NCBI GenBank assembly: GCA_050741975.1
Contig: JBOGET010000077.1
Span: 6,244-70,243, forward strand
DNA: 64,000 bases
Reading direction: 5' to 3'
Source: JARDZU01 sp050741975
GTDB taxonomy: Bacteria; Actinomycetota; Acidimicrobiia; Spongiisociales; ZC4RG35
Part shown: positions 9,207 through 20,017 of the stretch, piece by piece
Layout: every line of letters starts with the position of its first letter
How positions within the stretch are numbered: position 1 is the stretch's first letter
The notes under the pieces: model-generated
Seen by the model: the letters and a program-made list of their open reading frames with translations, nothing else
Database searches by the model: none
Told to the model about the DNA's origin: nothing
Program-made: the position numbers and the translations under genes

Positions 9207-9854
9207 TCACTCGACGAACTTGAGAACCTCGGGGTTGAGCTGGCTGTAGCCGACGAGGGTGGGGTCGGTGACGCCGGCGTATTCCCAGTGCCAGGGCTCT
9301 TGCGTGCTCTGGCCGCAGTGGGCCCACTCCGGGTTGACCCATCCGAAGCGGTAGGCGTTGCCCTGAAGCCAGCGATAGCTGGAGTCGGAGCAGTTGAGGA
9401 CCCCGCGCCCGTCGGTGAAGTCCACGGCGCGGCCCCACCCGTGGTTGGAGAATCCCGGTCTGGCGGTTGGCGGTCCGCTGCACACGCGCACCCCCTTGGA
9501 CCCGGTCTGGACCATGGCCCCGGTCAACGGATCGACGCCGAATATCGGGGTATCGGTCAGGGGGCAGCGCGTGTTGTACGAGGCGGCCTGGGCGTTGTAG
9601 GACCGATAACAGTCCTCCCAACCGAGCCGAACGCCATCCTCCTCCGCAGCCTCCTTGAGCAAGGCGTACATATAGGCGGCGTCACGTTCCAGCGTGCAGC
9701 CCTCCAACGTCATCAGACGCGACTTGTCCATAGCCCCGTTGACGTAGCCATCGACCTCGAGGTCGAGGGAGTATGCCTCGTCGCTCGCCGGGACGTATTC
9801 CGCAATCGGCAGTGCGGCTACCGTGGTTGAGATGGCGAGAATGAGTGCGAGCAT
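9207..9854 (-). CDS. D-alanyl-D-alanine carboxypeptidase family protein (VanY/M15B)
   Basis: Secreted peptidoglycan peptidase, 215 aa. A short hydrophobic N-terminus (LALILAISTTVAALPIAEY) acts as signal or anchor. The zinc site is clear: SNHGWGRAVDF gives His138 and Asp145, and EPWHWEY gives Glu186 and His189, matching the SxHxxGxAxD and ExxHW motifs of M15B enzymes. Several cysteines (52, 82, 97, 125, 155, 180) suggest disulfides, consistent with export. It is transcribed toward the palindrome at 9141. Confidence 0.9.
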   Translation of the reverse strand: MLALILAISTTVAALPIAEYVPASDEAYSLDLEVDGYVNGAMDKSRLMTLEGCTLERDAAYMYALLKEAAEEDGVRLGWEDCYRSYNAQAASYNTRCPLTDTPIFGVDPLTGAMVQTGSKGVRVCSGPPTARPGFSNHGWGRAVDFTDGRGVLNCSDSSYRWLQGNAYRFGWVNPEWAHCGQSTQEPWHWEYAGVTDPTLVGYSQLNPEVLKFVE

Positions 9855-9917
9855 GGGCCTACCGAGGTGTACGTCAGCCCTGACTTAATCGGCTTGGTTG
9901 AGGCCGTGCTTTAGCGC

Positions 9918-12404
<2,487 letters not shown>

Positions 12405-12464
12405 TCTTGACTCCCAAGCCTGACATACGCAACTTTAACACCGGGTGGTCATTGACCTTCGAGC

Positions 12465-12493
12465 TTGGCTCCCGACGAATGCACACGTAATAC
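12465..12493 (+). promoter_or_regulatory. Predicted promoter of polyprenyl synthetase gene
   Basis: TTGGCT (12465-12470) and TAATAC (12488-12493) are separated by exactly 17 bp. The start codon is at 12505, so the mRNA leader would be only about 5 nt or absent. No Shine-Dalgarno sequence is present. Confidence 0.5.
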
Positions 12494-12504
12494 CATCGTC
12501 ACGG

Positions 12505-13494
12505 ATGGACGATCTCCAAAGTCTCATTCGTCTTCCCGTCGTATGGGACTCACTGGCCCGTGTCGAGGAACGGCTGCTGGAGGCGGCCGCGGCAGATGAC
12601 CCCTACCTGACCAAGATCGCCCAGCATCTGCTGCTCGCCGGCGGCAAGCGCTTCCGACCGCTGTTGGCGCTCCTCGCCGCCGAGTTCGGTGAGAGTCGTG
12701 ACCGTCGCCCGGTGGAGGCGGGCGTCTCGGTGGAGCTGATCCATGTCGGTTCCCTTTACCACGACGATGTCATCGATGAGGCGGATGTCAGACGTGGGGC
12801 GGCGTCCGTCAACGCCAACTGGAGCAACACCGTCGCCATTCTCGCCGGTGACTTCCTGATGGCCCGAGCCTCGGAGGTGGCCGCCACCCATCTCAGCCAG
12901 GAGTCGGTCCGGCTCCTGGCGACCACCTATGCCGAATTGGTCGAGGGCCAGACCCGCGAGCTCCAACTCGACTTCAACCTGGACCATGGCGTCGCGGAGT
13001 ACGAGCAGGTGATGGCGGGGAAGACGGCCTCATTGATCCGGACCTCGGCCCGACTGGGGACCATGGCCGCCGACGCCGACGATGACGTCGTCGACGCCTT
13101 GTCCGACTGGGCCTGGGAGCTGGGAATGGTGTTCCAGATCGCCGATGACGCCCTCGACCTTGTCGCTGACGAGGAGATGATCGGCAAACCGGCGGGGTCG
13201 GACATCAGGGAGGGCAAGTTCACCATGCCGGTACTGGAAGCGCTGGCCGGTTCGGAAGGCGAACGGGTGCGATCGCTGCTCGAGAGCACCCACCCCTATC
13301 CCGATTCGGTGGTGAGCGACGTGATCGACATCGTTCGCTCGGGAGGTCACGTGGACCGGTCGCTGTCCGAGGCGGCCCGACGTCTGGAGGTGGCCTCCAA
13401 GGCATTGGCCCGAGTGCCCGAAGGCAGGCCCAAGGACATCCTGGAGTCCCTCGGGGCCTACTTGCTGGGTCGGGTGGACGCGGCGCGAACTTGA
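12505..13494 (+). CDS. Polyprenyl diphosphate synthase (trans-isoprenyl)
   Basis: Elongates allylic diphosphates with isopentenyl diphosphate to make a quinone side chain or related polyprenol, 329 aa from ATG 12505. An upstream in-frame GTG (12445) would add 20 unlike residues before the natural N-terminus. The family markers are GGKRFRP (46-52), the first aspartate-rich motif DDVID (87-91) and the second DDALD. It sits divergently to clpC. The stop codon lies in the first bases of an intergenic repeat (TTGATTGCCGG). Chain length cannot be judged from sequence by eye. Confidence 0.95.
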   Translation: MDDLQSLIRLPVVWDSLARVEERLLEAAAADDPYLTKIAQHLLLAGGKRFRPLLALLAAEFGESRDRRPVEAGVSVELIHVGSLYHDDVIDEADVRRGAASVNANWSNTVAILAGDFLMARASEVAATHLSQESVRLLATTYAELVEGQTRELQLDFNLDHGVAEYEQVMAGKTASLIRTSARLGTMAADADDDVVDALSDWAWELGMVFQIADDALDLVADEEMIGKPAGSDIREGKFTMPVLEALAGSEGERVRSLLESTHPYPDSVVSDVIDIVRSGGHVDRSLSEAARRLEVASKALARVPEGRPKDILESLGAYLLGRVDAART

Positions 13495-13602
13495 TTGCCG
13501 GCCGCCTTCGCCCTCGGCCTGGCGCCAGGTAGCCCGGACCCCCAATCCCCACGTGGTCTCATAGCCTCGGGCGAACAGACGCCGGTCGGCCGGAGCTTCG
13601 CC
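13491..13602. repeat. Intergenic repeat, CGGGCAA family copy R1
   Basis: Starts TTGATTGCCGGCCG at the polyprenyl synthetase stop and ends with CGGGCGAACAGACGCCGGTC followed by GGCCGGAGC. The same two ends occur at 33.2, 46.9 and 47.0 kb. It fills the gap between convergent genes (polyprenyl synthetase and lysS). Confidence 0.75.
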
Positions 13603-13618
13603 TCCACTCGAGTCTCGT

Positions 13619-15103
13619 TCAGTTTTCGGGCCTGAGGGTGGGGAAGAGGATGACATCCCTGATGTGTGCCTGGTCGGTGAGGAGCATCACCAGACGGTCC
13701 ACACCTATGCCCAGGCCCCCGGTGGGGGGGAGCCCGTACTCCAGCGCCAGCAGATAGTCCTCGTCGACGGGGTGTGCCCCCTCGTCACCGGCGGCACGGG
13801 CGACTTCCTGCGTCTCGAACCTCTCCCTCTGGTCGTCCGGGTCGTTTAGCTCGCTGAAGGCATTGGCGTACTCCGACCCGGCGATCACCAACTCGAACCT
13901 GTCGGCCAGACGGGGGTCTTCTTGGTTGCGTCGGGCCAGCGGCGAGATCTCCACCGGCTGATGGGTGACGAAGGTCGGCTCCCAGATCCCCGGCTCCACG
14001 ACCTCCTCGTAGATCTCGGAGATGATCCGCCCCGGGCTCCACTCCGGCTCGACCTCGACCCCCGCCTCACCAGCAAGCACTGCCAGCTCGTTGGCCGGTG
14101 TGTCGAGATCGACCTCGTGTCCCAGGCTCTCCGACACCAGATCGGTCATCGTCGCCTTGCGGTAGGGGGCCGACAATTCGATTCCCCGGCCCTGGTACGT
14201 GATCGTGGTGTCCCCGGCCACCGATCTCGTCACCTGCGAGAACACCTGCTCGACCAGGGTCAGCATGTCGGTGTAGTCGGCGAGGGCCTGATAGGCCTCG
14301 AGCATGGTGAATTCGGGGTTGTGAGTGGAATCGATGCCCTCGTTGCGGAAGATGCGCCCGATCTCGAACACCTTCTCCATCCCGCCGATCACCAGACGCT
14401 TGAGATAGAGCTCGGTGGCGATGCGGAGGTACATCACCATGTCGAGAGCGTGGTGCTCGGTGGCGAAGGGGCGTGCGGTGGCCCCGGTGGCCTGTAGGAG
14501 CAACATCGGGGTCTCCATCTCGACGAAGCCTCGAGACTCGAATTGGCGACGCAGCTCGCCGACTATGGCGGCCCGGGTCCCGGCGACAAGTCTCGCCTCC
14601 TCATTGACCATCAGATCGAGGTAGCGCCGCCTGCTGCGCAGCTCGACGTCGTGCAACCCGTGCCACTTGTCCGGCAGCGGCCGGAGGCTCTTCTGCAGGA
14701 TCACGAAGTCGTCGATCCTCACGCTCAGCTCGCCCTTGCGGGTGGACATGACCACCCCGGTGGCGCCGACCCAGTCCCCGAGATCGACCCGGGAGAATTC
14801 GTCTGCCCGCTCGTCGCCGAGAATGGCCCGGTCCACGAAGAGCTGGATCGTGCCCGACTGGTCCCGGAGCGTGCCGAACTGGAGCTTGCCGAAGGAGCGG
14901 TGCAGCATGAGACGCCCGGCAAGCGACACCCGGACATCCGTGTCCGAGCCCGGCTCCAGGTCGGGGAACATCCGATGGACCTCGGCCGCCAGATGGGTCC
15001 GGTCGTAGCGGTGGGGGTAGCCGCCCGACTCGAGGATCTCCTGATGATGCTCCCGCCGCCCGGCGACGAGTGGGTCGGTGCCCTGGTCGGATGTCTCGGT
15101 CAT
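13619..15103 (-). CDS. lysS: Lysine--tRNA ligase, class II
   Basis: Charges tRNA-Lys; 494 aa, full length. An OB-fold anticodon-binding domain (residues ~55-170) precedes the class II catalytic core, with motif 2 near FRNEGIDSTHNPEFTMLEAY and motif 3 GLGIGVDRLVMLLTD near the C-terminus. The C-terminus ends with RDVILFPTLRPEN. It lies downstream of panC on the same strand, as in the mycobacterial panC-lysS order, though panD and coaX are absent here. The start at 15103 is ATG. Confidence 0.98.
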   Translation of the reverse strand: MTETSDQGTDPLVAGRREHHQEILESGGYPHRYDRTHLAAEVHRMFPDLEPGSDTDVRVSLAGRLMLHRSFGKLQFGTLRDQSGTIQLFVDRAILGDERADEFSRVDLGDWVGATGVVMSTRKGELSVRIDDFVILQKSLRPLPDKWHGLHDVELRSRRRYLDLMVNEEARLVAGTRAAIVGELRRQFESRGFVEMETPMLLLQATGATARPFATEHHALDMVMYLRIATELYLKRLVIGGMEKVFEIGRIFRNEGIDSTHNPEFTMLEAYQALADYTDMLTLVEQVFSQVTRSVAGDTTITYQGRGIELSAPYRKATMTDLVSESLGHEVDLDTPANELAVLAGEAGVEVEPEWSPGRIISEIYEEVVEPGIWEPTFVTHQPVEISPLARRNQEDPRLADRFELVIAGSEYANAFSELNDPDDQRERFETQEVARAAGDEGAHPVDEDYLLALEYGLPPTGGLGIGVDRLVMLLTDQAHIRDVILFPTLRPEN

Positions 15104-15122
15104 GTCACTCGGTGGGCCGGGG

Positions 15123-16010
15123 TCAAGGGAGAGTAGTGAGCCGGCTTGGCTCGCCGAGGAGCAGGCCGCGGTCGGGCACCGGCCTCCCGTCGCTCCAGTC
15201 GAACGTGACGTTGTCGATGAGGCGGACTCCGCCGACGTGGGCGGCCACGGCCAGCACCGCCGGGCGATCGAGCTCGGTGATGGGCTCCATCGTCTCCTGG
15301 GAGGCGAGCGTGGCGTAGTCGACCTCGAGACCCTTCAAGGACCGGCGCACGGTCGCCTCGAGGCGCTCGCCCCTACGTTCTCCGGCGTCGACCTGCTCTG
15401 CGGCCTGGAACAGCCCCCGGCTGATGGCCAGGGCACGTTCCCGGTCCTCACGGGAGAGTCTCACGTTGCGGCTGGAGAGGGCAAGGCCGTCCGGCTCACG
15501 GACCAGGGGAGCATCGATCACCCACACCGGGAAACGGAGGTCCCGCACCATCGCCTTCAGCACCGCGAGCTGCTGGGCGTCCTTCCTCCCGAACATGGCG
15601 ATGTCGGGTTGGAGTCCGGCGAAGAGCTTGGCCACCACGGTGGCCACTCCTGTGAAATGACCGGCCCGGTACCGGCCCTCCATCTCCTGGGAGACCCCAC
15701 CCACCTCCACGATGGTGGTCTGCCCCACCGGGTAGACCTCCTCCAGCTCGGGCACGAAGAGAAGGTCGGCGTGGTGCTGCTCGGCGAGACCGGCGTCACG
15801 CTCGGTGTCCCGCGGGTAGGCGGCGAAGTCGTCCTTGTCCTCGAACTGGGTCGGGTTCACGAAGAGGGAGACGACCAGGGTGTCGCATTGCTCCCGAAGC
15901 AGGTCCATGAGCGCAAGATGGCCCTCGTGGAGGAATCCGAGCGTGGGGAGCAGCCCGACCGTGCCCTCGTACCGCTCCCGTGTCCCGGCAAAGGTCGCCG
16001 TCATCTCCAT
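15123..16010 (-). CDS. panC: Pantothenate synthetase
   Basis: Condenses pantoate and beta-alanine with ATP in coenzyme A synthesis. 295 aa. The HIGH-like motif is FLHEGHLAL, followed by FVNPTQFEDKDDFAAYPRD and the KMSKS-equivalent LSSRNVRLS. The N-terminus is a little shorter than usual. Start ATG 16010 overlaps the DUF2520 gene by 10 nt; a second ATG at 16004 makes an ATGA overlap with that gene's stop and is equally plausible. Coupled translation with the DUF2520 gene is likely. Confidence 0.96.
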   Translation of the reverse strand: MEMTATFAGTRERYEGTVGLLPTLGFLHEGHLALMDLLREQCDTLVVSLFVNPTQFEDKDDFAAYPRDTERDAGLAEQHHADLLFVPELEEVYPVGQTTIVEVGGVSQEMEGRYRAGHFTGVATVVAKLFAGLQPDIAMFGRKDAQQLAVLKAMVRDLRFPVWVIDAPLVREPDGLALSSRNVRLSREDRERALAISRGLFQAAEQVDAGERRGERLEATVRRSLKGLEVDYATLASQETMEPITELDRPAVLAVAAHVGGVRLIDNVTFDWSDGRPVPDRGLLLGEPSRLTTLP

Positions 16011-16792
16011 CTGTCGATATCACCTTTCCTATCGGCACGGATGGCGGTTGCCTCGGCCATCAACCTGTACTGCTCCCCGACCCCCTCCGAGACCCGGCGC
16101 GCCGCCGCCAGCTGGCCGATCACCGTGCTGACGTCGCCCCGGGCAATCGGGCCGGTCAGGGCGGAGTCCGGATCGGTCTCGTAGAGGTTGGCCATGGCCT
16201 GCTCGACCAGGGGGCGGGTGACCACCGGGTCGACATGTGCGTTCTGCATCAGATCGCCCGCCGTGGCCAGGGCGGTGATGACGAAGTTTGCTGCCGCCGC
16301 CGCTCCGGCGTGATACCCGGGCCTGGACTCGTCGAGAAGTGAGAACGGTGTCAGCCCCAGGGAGACCGCCAGCTCGGACAGCGTCTCCACCGCCTGGGGG
16401 TTTCCACCGATCCCGACATAGGCTCCGGCCAGGGCGGCGGCGCCCCGTTCCGGGTCGGGAAGAGTCTGCAGGGGATGAAACCCGCCCGTGGCCACCCCGA
16501 CCCTTGCCAGCTCGTCGAGGGCGGTAACAGGGGTGAACCCGGACACATGGGCTGCGACCGGGATCGACGCGGCGACCGTGGCGAGACGAGCCGCTACCTC
16601 CTCTATGGCGTCGTCCCGCACCGCGATGAGGAGGAGGTCGGAGTCAGGTAGCGGATCGTCCCAAGAAAGAGCGGGACCGTAGGTCGTGTCGGCGGACCGG
16701 GAGAGCACCCCGGCTATTTGATGGCCGGATCGGCCCGCAGCCAGGGCAACAGCCCCCCCGGCCCTCCCCGGGCCGACGATTGTCAATCTCAC
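16001..16792 (-). CDS. Rossmann/DUF2520 dehydrogenase-like protein
   Basis: 263 aa. Residues 1-20 (RLTIVGPGRAGGAVALAAG) form a dinucleotide-binding GxGxxG region, and the C-terminal half is the helical DUF2520 domain (YHAGAAAAANFVITALA). Homologues sit beside panC in many actinobacteria (Rv3603c in M. tuberculosis). A role as an alternative ketopantoate reductase in pantothenate synthesis has been proposed from such context, but sequence alone does not prove it. It overlaps panC, so the two are probably one operon. Confidence 0.9.
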   Translation of the reverse strand: MRLTIVGPGRAGGAVALAAGRSGHQIAGVLSRSADTTYGPALSWDDPLPDSDLLLIAVRDDAIEEVAARLATVAASIPVAAHVSGFTPVTALDELARVGVATGGFHPLQTLPDPERGAAALAGAYVGIGGNPQAVETLSELAVSLGLTPFSLLDESRPGYHAGAAAAANFVITALATAGDLMQNAHVDPVVTRPLVEQAMANLYETDPDSALTGPIARGDVSTVIGQLAAARRVSEGVGEQYRLMAEATAIRADRKGDIDRWR

Positions 16793-16843
16793 AGGTCTTC
16801 CTCTGCCGGTGTGGCGGCGGAGGGTAGCCAGTGGTCTGTCGGC

Positions 16844-17188
16844 TCAGACCTGGTCTTCTCCGATCTGGTTGGGGGTTATGACCGGCCAGTTCGAGTCCAA
16901 TTCCGACTTCATCGTGTGGTAGTCGTCCCGGCGTTTCCAGAACTTGGTCTTCCAGACCCTGAATCTGCGTCGTTTCGAATCCTGTGCCTCGGTGAGCTGA
17001 GTCTCGTGATTGTCCCCGGTGCCCCGCACCTCCGGAACGACGACCTCGTCCGGGTCGTCGGCCATGTGCAACACCTGATGGGTGTGGTGTCGCACAGCCC
17101 GGTGCTGTTGTTTGCGCTCTTGCCGTGTCGGGCGACCGTCGTTGTATCCGGGGATCTCCTGGCGATGCTCTCGCGACCGCTTGGCCAT
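16844..17188 (-). CDS. Small, highly charged protein of unknown function
   Basis: 114 aa, rich in Arg, Lys, Asp and Glu (for example DSKRRRFRVWKTKFWKRRDD), with no membrane segment. I do not recognise the family. The gene is supported by a strong AGGAGG ribosome site upstream of ATG 17188, by codon-position bias like its neighbours and by its place between folK and the DUF2520 gene on the same strand. The leader AGGAGGAACGATCTAGATG resembles that of the sigma-factor gene at 57988. A nucleic-acid-binding role is only a guess from charge. Confidence 0.65.
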   Translation of the reverse strand: MAKRSREHRQEIPGYNDGRPTRQERKQQHRAVRHHTHQVLHMADDPDEVVVPEVRGTGDNHETQLTEAQDSKRRRFRVWKTKFWKRRDDYHTMKSELDSNWPVITPNQIGEDQV

Positions 17189-17332
17189 CTAGATCGTTCC
17201 TCCTGTCCTGGACGCGTTCTCGATGTGTCCTGTCCCAAGAGGAGGGCCGCGGCCGCTTCCCATGGGTCGGAACCTAGCACGGACCCGGTCTTGCGTGCCA
17301 GGGTCCAAAGACCCGATCTGAGTCCCGACCGT

Positions 17333-18286
17333 TCAGAGCACGTAGGGAATCAGCCTGCGACGCACCCGTCTCCGATACGCCGAATAGCCGGGATGGGCAA
17401 TGCGGAGCTGACGCTCTTCGTAGCCCGATTTGGCCCACAAGAAGAGGAGCAGCCCGATGCTCAGCAGCGCTCCGGCCAGGCTGGCCAGGAGGAGGGAAAC
17501 GCCAAGCATCATGAGGAACACACCCCCGTACATCGGGTGACGAGCAAGGGTGTAGACACCCGTCACGACCAGAGAGGCTCCCGGCACCGGCTCGGGCAAG
17601 ATGGTCAGGGCGTGTCCCAGCGATCTCGCCGCGGCCAGAACGGCGATACCACCGACAATGATGAGCAGGCCCCCGATCACCCTGAAGATGTCGAAGCCGT
17701 TGCCGGGGAGCGACCCGTCGTAGATGAGGCCCGCCCCGATCGCCCCCAACCACAGGATCTGAACCAGGGCCCAGTAGCGGCCGGGGAGGGGGGTGGCGGC
17801 GTCCGCCCAGTTCGCAGCCAGCAGATCCACCTCCTGATCGGTGACCGAGCCCAGCGCCGAGGAAGCCGACGACTCCGGCCCCACCTCTGCATCGGGCCAT
17901 ATCTCGGTCAGTGGCTCGAGCACGAATCGTCTCTCCGCCGCCCGGGGATGGGGAATCGTCAGCTCGAGGGTGTCGACCGGCCCGCCGTCGGAGGCGACGA
18001 TGTCGAGATCGAGGGTGCGGGGTCCCAAACGCACCTCGCGGGCCCGACCGTGATCGGTCTCCATGCGCTGTAACTCACCGAGGAGCTTCCCCGGCGGCAG
18101 GGGGGTCTCGAGGAGGATCACCGCATTCAGATAGAGATCCTGGTCCGGGCCGCCGATGGGCTCTGTCTCGTAGAGACCGGAGACGGCACGGATGACGCCC
18201 AAATCCCCTATTTTCTTAAAAGCGGACCGCAGATGGCCCACCCGGTCTCCCTGATTGGAGCCGAGGGCCACGGCGAATCTGGTCAT
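17333..18286 (-). CDS. folK: HPPK (FolK) fused to an isoprenylcysteine-methyltransferase-like membrane domain
   Basis: Residues 1-~155 are 6-hydroxymethyl-7,8-dihydropterin pyrophosphokinase: VALGSNQGDR at the N-terminus, LYETEPIGGPDQDLYLNAV, and the catalytic RLGPRTLDLDIV followed by HPRAAERRFVLEPL. Residues ~165-317 form a separate multi-helix domain ending TGVYTLARHPMYGGVFLMM and GYEERQLRIAHPGYSAYRRR, the SAM-binding pattern of ICMT/PEMT-type methyltransferases. One uninterrupted frame covers both. The gene overlaps folB by 4 nt. The fusion is unusual; the methylated substrate is unknown. Confidence 0.92.
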   Translation of the reverse strand: MTRFAVALGSNQGDRVGHLRSAFKKIGDLGVIRAVSGLYETEPIGGPDQDLYLNAVILLETPLPPGKLLGELQRMETDHGRAREVRLGPRTLDLDIVASDGGPVDTLELTIPHPRAAERRFVLEPLTEIWPDAEVGPESSASSALGSVTDQEVDLLAANWADAATPLPGRYWALVQILWLGAIGAGLIYDGSLPGNGFDIFRVIGGLLIIVGGIAVLAAARSLGHALTILPEPVPGASLVVTGVYTLARHPMYGGVFLMMLGVSLLLASLAGALLSIGLLLFLWAKSGYEERQLRIAHPGYSAYRRRVRRRLIPYVL

Positions 18287-18642
18287 CGGGAACGGTCGAT
18301 CGTGACCGCCACGTCCTCCAACTTCCGAGCGACAGGGGCCTCCGGTTTGTGCACGGTCACCACGACTCGTTCCACGCGTGCCTCGTCGAGGATCCTATCG
18401 GCGATCCGTTGGGCCACGGTCTCGATCAGCCGATGGCTCTCGCTCTCGACCAAATCATGCGCCTTCTCGGCCAGCCTCCCATAGTCGACCGTGTCGGAGA
18501 GATCATCGGAGGCGCCGGCACCGGCCAGGTCCAGAAACACGGTCAGGTCGATCTTGAAGATCTGGGGCTCGAGCTTCTCGTGCTCGAGGACACCATGCCG
18601 GGCCAGGACCTCGATGCCTTTGAGCTCGATCCGATCTGTCAC
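18283..18642 (-). CDS. folB: Dihydroneopterin aldolase
   Basis: Cleaves 7,8-dihydroneopterin in folate synthesis, 119 aa, normal length. Recognised by the N-terminal DRIELKGIEVLARHGVLEHE and C-terminal VERVVVTVHKPEAPV with the active Lys (KPEAP). It overlaps folK downstream and the phosphatase-like gene upstream by 4 nt each, within the order folP, phosphatase-like gene, folB, folK. Confidence 0.97.
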   Translation of the reverse strand: MTDRIELKGIEVLARHGVLEHEKLEPQIFKIDLTVFLDLAGAGASDDLSDTVDYGRLAEKAHDLVESESHRLIETVAQRIADRILDEARVERVVVTVHKPEAPVARKLEDVAVTIDRSR

Positions 18643-19133
18643 GACACAGCGGACTCGGGGATGAGCGACCGACCCTCCGGCCCCAACGCCCTCCCCAGAA
18701 TCTGCTGGATCACCGCCAGGGCCAGGATCGGATCCTTGACCAGCCCCGACACCACGAGAAAGCCTCCGAGGAGCCCGCCCACCGTGTCGTCGATGGCCTC
18801 CCGGTGCACCAGGACCCGAGCACTGCTCTGTGCCGTCGCCTTGCTCAGGGTCTTGAAGAAGGTGTCGACATCCTTGGCCGTGAGGTCTTGCCCGATAGGG
18901 ATCGAGTAGGTGGCGATCCCTGCCTCTCGATAGGCGAGGAGGTTCTGATTGGAGGGGAGCATCGATACCACGGCATTGATGCCTGCCTCCTCCACCAGCC
19001 AGGTGATCTCCTCCTCGCGCCGCACCCGACGATGCTGGAATCCGGAGCCCCCGACCCGCTCCGAGACAGCGAGACGATCGGTGATGACCCAGGTGAACCC
19101 CCGGGGCTTTAGTCCTGCGACCATTCGTCCCAT
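18639..19133 (-). CDS. Dual-specificity-phosphatase-like protein, probable pseudophosphatase
   Basis: 164 aa. The layout follows the DSP fold: FTWVITDRLAVSE, EEEITWLVEEAGINAVVSML, then a helix and VLVHREAIDDTVG where active enzymes have VHCxxGxxRTG. The catalytic Cys aligns with Arg and the phosphate-binding Arg is absent, so phosphatase activity is unlikely. The following helix (LLGGFLVVSGLV) fits the family. It overlaps folP by 25 nt and folB by 4 nt, so it is made with the folate enzymes. Function unknown; a regulatory or scaffolding role is speculation. Fold assignment is moderate. Confidence 0.8.
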   Translation of the reverse strand: MGRMVAGLKPRGFTWVITDRLAVSERVGGSGFQHRRVRREEEITWLVEEAGINAVVSMLPSNQNLLAYREAGIATYSIPIGQDLTAKDVDTFFKTLSKATAQSSARVLVHREAIDDTVGGLLGGFLVVSGLVKDPILALAVIQQILGRALGPEGRSLIPESAVS

Positions 19134-19969
19134 TGCTCTGGATTCACGATAGCGGCGGCAAGCCGGAGCGCAGCCCGAGAGGAGACGACGTCGTGGACCC
19201 GAAAAACACGGGCTCCACGCTCGAATCCCAGGGCCGTGGTGACCGCCGTGGCGCCATCACGCATCGCCGGGACCTCGATGCCGGTGATCCTCCCGAGAAA
19301 GGTCTTTCGTGACGTTCCCAGCGCCACCGGATACCCGAGTCCGGTCAGTTTCCCGAGCCCGTCGATGAGCTCGAGGTTGTGTTCGACTGTCTTCCCGAAC
19401 CCGATGCCGGGATCGATCGCGATCGAGGAGGGGTCCACGCCTGCTGCGATCACCCGTCGGGCGCGCTCGGCCAGGAAGGCGCCCACCTCACCCACCACGT
19501 CGTCGTAGATCGGGTCTTGTTGCATGGTGCGGGGTCTTCCCTTCATGTGCATCAGGATCGCCCCCGCCCCCGACTCGGCCATGACCTCGGCCATCTGCTC
19601 GCTGGCAGCTGCGGTCACGTCGTTGACGACTTCGGCCCCGACTTCGAGCGCGGCGCGGGCGACCTCCGGCTTCGAGGTATCCACCGACACGACCACACCG
19701 TCGGCGACGAGCGCCTCGACCACGGGGATCACCCGGCGCAGCTCCTCGTCGAGGGGAACCGGGTTGGCGCCGGGCCGGGTCGATTCACCTCCAACATCCA
19801 CCAGATCGGCTCCCTGGGAGACCATGTCCCGACCGGAGGCAATTGCATCCGCCTTCTCCAGGTGAAGCCCCCCGTCGGAGAACGAGTCAGGGGTCACATT
19901 GAGCACACCCATGATCACACCCCTCGTGAGATCGAGACTCCGACCCCGCAACTTCCAAGATGAGCTCAC
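19109..19969 (-). CDS. folP: Dihydropteroate synthase
   Basis: Joins p-aminobenzoate to the pterin in folate synthesis, 286 aa. Diagnostic motifs are GVLNVTPDSFSDGG (near residue 20), GADLVDVGGESTRPGA and GFGKTVEHN. It is the first gene of the folate run on this strand after folE, which lies 48 nt upstream. The overlap of 25 nt with the phosphatase-like gene suggests translational coupling. Position matches folP1 (Rv3608c) in M. tuberculosis. Confidence 0.98.
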   Translation of the reverse strand: MSSSWKLRGRSLDLTRGVIMGVLNVTPDSFSDGGLHLEKADAIASGRDMVSQGADLVDVGGESTRPGANPVPLDEELRRVIPVVEALVADGVVVSVDTSKPEVARAALEVGAEVVNDVTAAASEQMAEVMAESGAGAILMHMKGRPRTMQQDPIYDDVVGEVGAFLAERARRVIAAGVDPSSIAIDPGIGFGKTVEHNLELIDGLGKLTGLGYPVALGTSRKTFLGRITGIEVPAMRDGATAVTTALGFERGARVFRVHDVVSSRAALRLAAAIVNPEQWDEWSQD

Positions 19970-20017
19970 AGGACGTAGAACGTAGGACGGAAAAGGTGCG
20001 GCGGCGAGCGCAGCGAG

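Noticed and set aside
16844..17188. Lsr2-like nucleoid protein in the clpC-lysS neighbourhood
   Set aside because: The protein is charged but lacks the Lsr2 dimerisation and AT-hook (RGR) motifs.
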